A stretch of DNA of 7,585 nucleotides from Dehalococcoidia bacterium (GTDB taxonomy: Bacteria; Chloroflexota; Dehalococcoidia; GIF9; AB-539-J10): the NCBI GenBank assembly GCA_030621105.1, contig JAUXIH010000046.1, positions 1 through 7,585 of the forward strand, in the 5' to 3' direction. Both the position numbers and the translations under genes were made by a program. Numbering within the stretch: position 1 is the stretch's first letter; each line of letters opens with the position of its first letter. Positions 1 to 4,062 of the stretch are shown here, piece after piece. Under the pieces are notes generated by a model, which saw only the letters and a list, made by a program, of their open reading frames with translations, was not told the origin of the DNA and searched no databases.

Positions 1-45
1 ATTTGCGGAAGCTGTGATAGCGCCCCTGATACCTTGACACGGCAA
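1..45 (-). CDS. aroH: Chorismate mutase AroH, N-terminal fragment (cut by window edge)
   Basis: Monofunctional AroH-type chorismate mutase converts chorismate to prephenate in the cytoplasm, the entry step to phenylalanine and tyrosine. Only the first 15 codons are present, reading MPCQGIRGAITASAN. The GIRGA(I/T)T block is the hallmark N-terminus of the AroH family; the arginine at residue 7 aligns with active-site Arg7 of the Bacillus subtilis enzyme (from memory). The start is TTG at 45: an in-frame TAA lies at 63-61, no ATG or GTG falls between, and an AAGGAG sits about 11 nt upstream (57-62). A well-placed promoter precedes it. The gene is divergent from the tRNA gene. The short match limits certainty, but motif, start signal and promoter agree. 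The rest of the gene lies outside the window. Confidence 0.75.
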   Translation of the reverse strand, partial: MPCQGIRGAITASAN

Positions 46-76
46 TTTGCAGAGTTCTCCTTAGTTTTAAGCAGAT

Positions 77-105
77 AGCCTATCTTATTTGTTTACCTTC
101 GTCAA
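77..105 (-). promoter_or_regulatory. Sigma-70-like promoter of aroH
   Basis: On the minus strand, -35 TTGACG (105-100) and -10 TAGGCT (82-77) are separated by exactly 17 bp. Predicted transcription start is near position 70, giving a 5' leader of about 25 nt that contains the AAGGAG Shine-Dalgarno of aroH. Five of six -35 bases and four of six -10 bases match consensus. Called by eye only. Confidence 0.55.
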
Positions 106-129
106 TGAAGTCATGGATGAAGTCTATGG
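105..129. repeat. Imperfect tandem direct repeat next to the aroH -35
   Basis: Two adjacent copies read ATGAAGTCATGG (105-116) and ATGAAGTCTATGG (117-129), differing by one inserted T. They abut the aroH -35 hexamer and overlap it by one base. The period of 12-13 bp is close to one helical turn, so both copies would face a similar side of the DNA. It could be a regulator or activator site, or chance; nothing else shows function. Confidence 0.45.
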
Positions 130-176
130 AATGTAGTATCTCGAAAATAGTGAGTTACAAATTGTCTCCTTAGTGT

Positions 177-205
177 TTGTTATAATTTTTCTTATTGGCT
201 ATACT
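177..205 (+). promoter_or_regulatory. Promoter of tRNA-Thr
   Basis: -35 TTGTTA (177-182) and -10 TATACT (200-205) have a 17-bp spacer. Transcription would start near 212, only about two bases before the mature tRNA 5' end at 214. A second -10-like TATAAT at 181-186 overlaps the -35; its nearest -35 candidates are TTACAA at 155-160 (20-bp spacer) or TTGTCT at 162-167 (13-bp spacer), both poorly spaced. It would give a leader of about 20 nt. I favour the first by spacing, without certainty. Confidence 0.5.
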
Positions 206-213
206 ATTTTCGT

Positions 214-285
214 GCCAGCGTAGCTCAGAGGTAGAGCAGCGGTTTCGTAAACCGCTGGTCGTCGGTTCGACTCCGACCGCTGGCT
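214..285 (+). tRNA. tRNA-Thr, anticodon CGT (decodes ACG)
   Basis: The full cloverleaf folds by eye. The acceptor stem GCCAGCG (214-220) pairs perfectly with CGCTGGC (278-284). The D stem is GCTC/GAGC; the anticodon stem GCGGT/ACCGC (239-243/251-255) encloses loop TTCGTAA, with anticodon CGT at 246-248. The variable loop is 5 nt. The T stem GTCGG/CCGAC (261-265/273-277) encloses TTCGACT. The discriminator base is T at 285. CCA is not encoded; the next bases are ATC. No intrinsic terminator with a T-tract is visible downstream. The gene stands alone between aroH (divergent) and the unknown gene at 467. Confidence 0.96.
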
Positions 286-357
286 ATCGGAGTGTGAAGC
301 AATTTGTCAGGTGAATTACTAGCTGTTGTTTGGTGATGTTTACAAGCTTATTGTGAG

Positions 358-387
358 TTGATACTGATCATGGTAGGGTTTTATGTT
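358..387 (+). promoter_or_regulatory. Possible promoter of the 467-1855 gene pair
   Basis: The 286-466 gap holds this candidate: -35 TTGATA (358-363), an 18-bp spacer and -10 TATGTT (382-387). Predicted start is near 394-396, just before a strong stem-loop. A weaker alternative is TTGTTT (326-331) with TATTGT (349-354) and a 17-bp spacer. Both are imperfect, and read-through from the tRNA promoter is also possible because no terminator follows the tRNA. Confidence 0.35.
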
Positions 388-397
388 TTGTGTCAAT

Positions 398-419
398 CAC
401 GGAACATAGGTGTTCTGTG
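398..419 (+). other. Stem-loop in the leader of the 467 gene
   Basis: CACGGAACA (398-406) pairs with TGTTCTGTG (411-419) around the four-base loop TAGG. This gives nine pairs, eight Watson-Crick and one G-T, extendable by a T-G pair at 397/420. No T-tract follows, so it does not look like an intrinsic terminator. It could sit at the very 5' end of the transcript if the 358-387 promoter is used, or be a protein-binding inverted repeat. Confidence 0.55.
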
Positions 420-433
420 GGTTGTGGAAGCTA

Positions 434-450
434 AGTGTTAGTTTTACACT
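434..450 (+). other. Short stem-loop abutting the Shine-Dalgarno of the 467 gene
   Basis: AGTGT (434-438) pairs with ACACT (446-450) around a seven-base T-rich loop. It ends one base before the GGAGAT (451-456) that serves the ATG at 467. Five pairs alone are weak, but the placement could affect ribosome access. It lies 14 nt after the stronger 398-419 hairpin. Confidence 0.3.
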
Positions 451-466
451 GGAGATAGATGTCGAA

Positions 467-1213
467 ATGAGTAAATTTGTTGATAAGCTACAAGGTCTTT
501 CGAAGCATCCGGTGTCCTTAGGGTTTCACTCCCCTAGTAAGGTATCTACGAGCTTGCCAATGCTACTCATCGCTGAGTTATCTGACACAAGTTTGAAGGA
601 AGCCAAGGCATTGTTTGAGGGTGTTGTTGATGCTGGATTGATATCGAAACGCCATGTCGACAAGGCAAAATTGAAGCAGCTATCCAGAGCTATGGGCAAG
701 ATTCCTCTTGGAGTGGATCTGGAAGATGCTACTGCTGTTGAGCTTGCTGATCTCAAGAATACGGGTTGTGATTTTGTAATCTTTAATCTAAAAACCCCTA
801 TCGTGGCATTGGCAGAGGAAGATATGGGCAAATTGTTATCTGTGCCACCAACTCTGGATGGTGGTTTAATTAAGGCTATCAATGAAGTGCCCCTGGATGG
901 TGTGTTTATTGGCAACGTGGGAGAGCCATTCATTACCTTGGAGCACTTGCTTGCCTGCCAACGCTTGGGGGCATTCTTGACAAAACCAGTTGTTGTTACT
1001 TTGCCTTCTTTAGTGACTGATGCTGAGCTTGCCAGCTTGTGGCAGGCTGGTGTGGATGCAGTGGTTCTTCCTTCGCCACAGACGCGTGAGGCGTTTATGA
1101 GGTTGCGAGAAATGATTGCGAATCTACCCAAAAGACACAGGATACGCCATGGTAGAGAGGGGGTATCATTGCCCCACTATGTCACTGACTTGGAAGATGA
1201 AGAGGATGCATAA
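467..1213 (+). CDS. Conserved protein of unknown function, alpha/beta (TIM-barrel-like) fold
   Basis: I do not recognise a named family for this 248-residue soluble protein. It shows regularly alternating hydrophobic strands and helices: strands near residues 31-36 (PMLLIA), 81-84 (LGVD), 102-107 (DFVIFN), 144-149 (DGVFIG), 174-179 (PVVVTL) and 196-202 (VDAVVLP), each followed by an amphipathic helix. That spacing suggests a TIM-barrel-like fold. Candidate polar residues at strand ends are Glu37, Asp84-Glu86-Asp87 and Asn107. The C-terminus is basic (KRHRIRHGR, about 222-230) and then strongly acidic (DLEDEEDA). There is no signal peptide or membrane segment. The ATG at 467 is chosen because GGAGAT (451-456) precedes it by 10 nt; the frame is open back to a GTG at 410, but that codon has no Shine-Dalgarno and straddles a hairpin loop. 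The gene probably shares a transcript with the exporter 33 nt downstream. Function cannot be assigned from sequence alone. Confidence 0.8.
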   Translation: MSKFVDKLQGLSKHPVSLGFHSPSKVSTSLPMLLIAELSDTSLKEAKALFEGVVDAGLISKRHVDKAKLKQLSRAMGKIPLGVDLEDATAVELADLKNTGCDFVIFNLKTPIVALAEEDMGKLLSVPPTLDGGLIKAINEVPLDGVFIGNVGEPFITLEHLLACQRLGAFLTKPVVVTLPSLVTDAELASLWQAGVDAVVLPSPQTREAFMRLREMIANLPKRHRIRHGREGVSLPHYVTDLEDEEDA

Positions 1214-1246
1214 GTTCCTTTACCTTAATTCTTTATGGATTAAGAT

Positions 1247-1855
1247 ATGGGCTTAGGCCTGTTTTTATTTTCAGCTGCAGGCATTTCCCTAACTGGGGCT
1301 ATGATGCCAGGGCCGCTTACTGCCGCGGTAGTCTCCAAAGGATACGGAAACAGAGATGCTGGCATAGCGGTTGCCGTGGGGCACGGCATCATCGAGTTGC
1401 CTCTCATAGCAGCAATTTACTTCGGATTTGGCCACTTTCTTACTTCCCCCAGTGTCATCAAGGTTATTAGTGTTGTGGGGGGATTAATGCTGATTTATTT
1501 AGGCTTCCGGATGTTCCGAACTTCTAACAGGATGCTGGGCATGCCTGATGGCTTGCCTCATAGTCTTGTTGTCACTGGTATCTTCGCTACTGGCGCTAAT
1601 CCGTATTTCTTTGTCTGGTGGGCGACAGTAGGAATGGCATTGATAGCTACTGCTGCTGAGTTTGGGATTGTCGGTGTTGCCCTTTTCATTTTGGTACACT
1701 GGGGATGTGATTTAGCCTGTGATGAGTTTATATCCTTCGTTACATTTCGGTCACGAGAGTGGTGGACCCAGAAAACATTTAAAGTTATATCGAGCACCTG
1801 TGCGCTGATACTGATTGGTTTCGGGGTTTGGTTCTGTTTGTCAGTATTTGTTTAA
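1247..1855 (+). CDS. LysE/RhtB-family membrane exporter
   Basis: This 202-residue integral membrane protein resembles LysE/RhtB exporters, which move amino acids or related small solutes out of the cell. The family signature GAMMPGPLTAAVVSKG lies at residues 17-32, with the conserved PGP in the first membrane segment. About six hydrophobic segments can be drawn, near residues 3-28, 39-64, 67-90, 104-131, 135-158 and 177-201. The family's N-P motif appears as ANPYFFVWWATVG in segment four. Length is usual for the family. The start is the ATG at 1247: a TAA at 1241-1243 closes the frame upstream, and only a weak GGAT-like Shine-Dalgarno precedes it, so translation may depend on the gene 33 nt upstream. 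Substrate is unknown; the nearby tRNA-Thr is not evidence for threonine export. It converges with guaB3 across a 4-nt gap. Confidence 0.85.
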   Translation: MGLGLFLFSAAGISLTGAMMPGPLTAAVVSKGYGNRDAGIAVAVGHGIIELPLIAAIYFGFGHFLTSPSVIKVISVVGGLMLIYLGFRMFRTSNRMLGMPDGLPHSLVVTGIFATGANPYFFVWWATVGMALIATAAEFGIVGVALFILVHWGCDLACDEFISFVTFRSREWWTQKTFKVISSTCALILIGFGVWFCLSVFV

Positions 1856-1859
1856 GTGG

Positions 1860-3005
1860 TTAAGGGGTAACTTGACTGGCCTGAAAGTGCTTCCCTTCAA
1901 TCTTAATATCAGGGGCGATGATCATCTTGGTGTTGTGCATCTCCTGGATGTTATGAGCGCTGCAGACTCCCATGCTGGTGCGCAGAGCTCCAATTAAGTT
2001 CTGCGTGCCGTTGGTGACTGAAGTGGGACCGAAGAGAATCTGCCTCAGCGGAGTTTGAGTTCCAACCTTGACGCGGGTCCCTCGGGGGAGTGTTGGGTGA
2101 GGGTGAGACATCCCCCAGTGGTAGCCTTTTCCAGGAGCTTCCATAGCTTGTGCTAAGGGAGATCCGATCATGACAGCATCTGCCCCTGCTGCAAATGATT
2201 TGCATAAATCCCCACCGGTCCGAATGCCTCCATCGGTAATAACTGCTACATATTTGCCACTCTCTTCGAAATAGGTCTGCCGGGCGGCAGCACCATCCAT
2301 AGTAGCCGTTATCTGTGGCACGCCGACACCAAGGACCTCTCTGGTGGTGCAGGCTGCCCCCGGTCCGACGCCTACCAGTATGCCATCAATCCCTGTTCGC
2401 ATTAAATCCAGTGCAGCACTGTAACTACAACAATTGCCGATAATAATGGGTAAGGACATCATCTCCCGTATCTCAGATAGTACAAGCCCAGTATAGCTCT
2501 TGGAGATATGTTTGGCCGTGGTAACTGTGGATTGTATAACTAGAATATCCACCCCTGCCTCTCTAGCGATGGGGGCTAGTTGTTTGGTATTGGCTGGGGT
2601 GACTGATACAGCACAGGTAACACCAGCTTCCTTGATTTTGCCAATACGGTCAGCGATGAGGTTTTTCTTGACGGGCTGAGAGTAAAATTTCTGCATTAGT
2701 GAGGTGGCATTTAATGCTGGTGCTCTGGCTATTTCCTCTATGATTTCTTCAGGGCTATTGTATCTGGTTTGTAATCCCTCCAGGTTAAGGACGGCTAGCC
2801 CTCCCAGCTTGCCAAATTTGATGGCAAAGGAAGGGTCAACAACGCTATCCATTGCAGAGGCTAAAACCGGGGTAGGAAAATTGATATCTCCCAAGGTAAA
2901 TGTGATATCTATCTGGTCAGGATTTATGGTTATATCACCAGGAACCAGAGCCACTTCGTCAAATCCGTAAGTTTGTCTCATTTCCTTGAATTTCGGATCA
3001 GGCAT
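1860..3005 (-). CDS. guaB3: GuaB3-type IMP dehydrogenase family protein (no CBS domains)
   Basis: A 381-residue cytosolic TIM-barrel enzyme of the IMP dehydrogenase/GMP reductase superfamily, acting in purine nucleotide metabolism. Visible motifs are ASAMDSVVD (49-57, matching the family ASPMD block), GVGPGAACTT (212-221) with the catalytic Cys219, DGGIRTGGD (258-266) for phosphate binding, and GYHWGM...HPTLPRGTRV (294-311), a GuaB3-like flap. At about 380 residues it lacks the CBS pair that brings canonical GuaB to roughly 490. The flap has no obvious Arg-Tyr dyad of canonical IMP dehydrogenases, so IMP oxidation versus GMP reduction is uncertain; reported work on cyanobacterial GuaB3 favours IMP dehydrogenase activity (from memory). 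The frame is open to an ATG at 3047, but the ATG at 3005 is chosen: GAGGAG sits 8 nt before it, and the longer start lies upstream of the predicted transcription start. Confidence 0.92.
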   Translation of the reverse strand: MPDPKFKEMRQTYGFDEVALVPGDITINPDQIDITFTLGDINFPTPVLASAMDSVVDPSFAIKFGKLGGLAVLNLEGLQTRYNSPEEIIEEIARAPALNATSLMQKFYSQPVKKNLIADRIGKIKEAGVTCAVSVTPANTKQLAPIAREAGVDILVIQSTVTTAKHISKSYTGLVLSEIREMMSLPIIIGNCCSYSAALDLMRTGIDGILVGVGPGAACTTREVLGVGVPQITATMDGAAARQTYFEESGKYVAVITDGGIRTGGDLCKSFAAGADAVMIGSPLAQAMEAPGKGYHWGMSHPHPTLPRGTRVKVGTQTPLRQILFGPTSVTNGTQNLIGALRTSMGVCSAHNIQEMHNTKMIIAPDIKIEGKHFQASQVTP

Positions 3006-3013
3006 ATCATGAG

Positions 3014-3019
3014 CTCCTC
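3014..3019 (-). promoter_or_regulatory. Shine-Dalgarno that fixes the guaB3 start
   Basis: GAGGAG on the minus strand is followed by an 8-nt spacer and then ATG at 3005-3003. It lies inside the longer open frame that begins at 3047, so it argues for starting the protein at MPDPKFKEM rather than 14 codons earlier. Confidence 0.8.
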
Positions 3020-3038
3020 GTATGGTAAAAGTTGCCAC

Positions 3039-3067
3039 ACTATACAAAGACGGTGAATTAAAGTCAA
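3039..3067 (-). promoter_or_regulatory. Strong sigma-70-like promoter of guaB3
   Basis: -35 TTGACT (3067-3062), a 17-bp spacer and -10 TATAGT (3044-3039), each one base from consensus. Predicted transcription start is near 3032, giving a leader of about 27 nt with GAGGAG. This is the best-matching promoter in the window. It lies back to back with the rsmI promoter. Confidence 0.75.
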
Positions 3068-3071
3068 GGAT

Positions 3072-3100
3072 GTGATGCAGGTGGCGTTACAGGATATAAT
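3072..3100 (+). promoter_or_regulatory. Promoter of rsmI
   Basis: A perfect -10 TATAAT (3095-3100) stands 17 bp after a poor -35 GTGATG (3072-3077). Transcription should begin around 3106-3109, at or within three bases of the rsmI ATG at 3109, implying a leaderless or near-leaderless mRNA. Confidence 0.55.
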
Positions 3101-3108
3101 TACTCTTG

Positions 3109-3951
3109 ATGTCTGTCCTTTATGTTATTGCTACCCCTATAGGTAATCTGGAAGACATTTCTTTGCGTGCTTTGCGGTTGTTGCGAGAGGTAGATCTTAT
3201 TGCTGCCGAGGATACGCGAGCAATACGCCATCTTCTCAGTGCCTATGGCATAAAGGCTGTGGTTACCAGCTATCATGAGCATAATAAACTAACTAAGCTC
3301 GATTATTTGTTGGGCTATCTCCAAACACATAGTGTGGCTTTAGTTTCTGAAGCTGGTACGCCGGGCTTAAGCGATCCTGGGTATGAGCTTATCACTGCTG
3401 CCATCAGGCAAGGTGTCAGGGTTATTCCTATTCCTGGTGCTTCAGCGGTGATTGCTGCGCTGGTTGTATCTGGATTGCCCAGTGACCAGTTTCTGTACAT
3501 TGGTTTTCTGCCCCGCCGCGGCCAGCAGAGGAAGCGCCTTCTTGTTTCTCTAGCAGGAGAGGCACGCACCGTGATAGCGTTTGAGTCACCCCACCGCCTC
3601 AAATCGGCATTAAATGACATCTTAGAAAGCTTGGGAGATAGAGATATGGCTGTTTGTCGTGAGCTTACCAAGATTCATGAAGAGGTATTTTGGGGGAGAG
3701 TAAGTCAAGCCATCGAGCATTTTACTGAGCCGAGGGGGGAGTTTACTCTGGTTATTCGAGGTAAAATGGCTGATGATAGTGTAGTGACCGACAGGCAGGC
3801 AGAGGAGTTGCGGAAGCTTTACCAGCAGGGGATGGGGGCCAGGGATGCGGTAGCGCAAGTAGCCCATATTACCGGATTGTCAAAAAACAGGCTTTATCGA
3901 ACGTGGCTGAAGTTGATGAAGGAAAATCAGGACAGGATGGCTATGGGGTAG
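3109..3951 (+). CDS. rsmI: 16S rRNA 2'-O-ribose methyltransferase RsmI (C1402)
   Basis: RsmI uses S-adenosylmethionine to methylate the 2'-OH of C1402 in 16S rRNA, in the decoding centre. The 280-residue protein has the usual length and family blocks: ATPIGNLEDIS (8-18), AEDTR (33-37), SYHEHN (54-59), LVSEAGTPGLSDPG (78-91), PIPGASA (107-113), FESPHRL (158-164) and RELTKIHEE (184-192). A C-terminal helical segment (about 224-270) fits the small helix-turn-helix-like tail of RsmI. The ATG at 3109 is preferred over the TTG at 3106 because MSVLYVIATPIGN matches the usual N-terminus. No Shine-Dalgarno lies at usable distance, while a perfect -10 ends at 3100, so translation may be leaderless. It is divergent from guaB3; metG follows after 111 nt with its own promoter. 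Confidence 0.96.
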   Translation: MSVLYVIATPIGNLEDISLRALRLLREVDLIAAEDTRAIRHLLSAYGIKAVVTSYHEHNKLTKLDYLLGYLQTHSVALVSEAGTPGLSDPGYELITAAIRQGVRVIPIPGASAVIAALVVSGLPSDQFLYIGFLPRRGQQRKRLLVSLAGEARTVIAFESPHRLKSALNDILESLGDRDMAVCRELTKIHEEVFWGRVSQAIEHFTEPRGEFTLVIRGKMADDSVVTDRQAEELRKLYQQGMGARDAVAQVAHITGLSKNRLYRTWLKLMKENQDRMAMG

Positions 3952-3983
3952 CTTACTTTACTGAATAATCTATGTCCTTTTTG

Positions 3984-4002
3984 TGTAGGGAACGACCCGA
4001 CA
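3984..4002 (+). terminator. Weak imperfect stem-loop after rsmI, doubtful terminator
   Basis: TGTAGGG (3984-3990) pairs with CCCGACA (3996-4002) around AACGA, six pairs of seven with one A/G mismatch. A run of five or more T begins about seven bases later (4009-4013) rather than directly after the stem. It may slow transcription or be incidental. It lies just upstream of the metG -35. Confidence 0.2.
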
Positions 4003-4004
4003 AG

Positions 4005-4032
4005 TTACTTTTTCCTCGAGGCTTAGTATAAT
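4005..4032 (+). promoter_or_regulatory. Promoter of metG
   Basis: -35 TTACTT (4005-4010), a 16-bp spacer and a perfect -10 TATAAT (4027-4032). Predicted start is near 4039, giving a leader of about 24 nt, too short for a T-box or S-adenosylmethionine riboswitch. The spacer contains the 8-bp palindrome CCTCGAGG (4014-4021), a possible repressor-binding site. Confidence 0.5.
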
Positions 4033-4062
4033 AAACGAAATCTTGTTGCTTGCGAGCTTTAT

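Noticed and set aside
56..174. Ten-base repeat TCTCCTTAGT at 56-65 and 165-174
   Set aside because: Two copies of a ten-mer in a short AT-rich region; the first is simply the complement of the aroH Shine-Dalgarno. No further copies or structure support a role.
214..285. tRNA as an integration site for a mobile element
   Set aside because: No integrase gene and no repeated copy of the tRNA 3' end is present in the window.
410..466. GTG start giving 19 extra residues on the unknown protein
   Set aside because: No Shine-Dalgarno precedes it, the codon straddles the loop and descending arm of a nine-pair hairpin, and the ATG at 467 has GGAGAT at a usable distance.
526..1131. Open minus-strand frame of about 200 codons opposite the unknown gene
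   Set aside because: It lies wholly antisense to a frame with good protein-like structure and a Shine-Dalgarno, has no promoter or ribosome site of its own, and its translation is low-complexity in Ser/Thr with no recognisable motif.
1235..1243. Two-codon open frame ATG-GAT-TAA just before the exporter
   Set aside because: Too short to be meaningful; such triplets are expected by chance.
214..1855. Functional threonine link between tRNA-Thr and the RhtB-like exporter
   Set aside because: LysE/RhtB proteins export many solutes, an unrelated gene lies between, and proximity of a tRNA gene says nothing about substrate.
2704..2970. Plus-strand open frame of 88 codons inside guaB3
   Set aside because: Antisense shadow of the conserved IMP dehydrogenase-family coding sequence, without a convincing start signal.
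4033..4062. T-box or S-adenosylmethionine riboswitch ahead of metG
   Set aside because: The predicted leader is only about 24 nt and shows none of the required structure.
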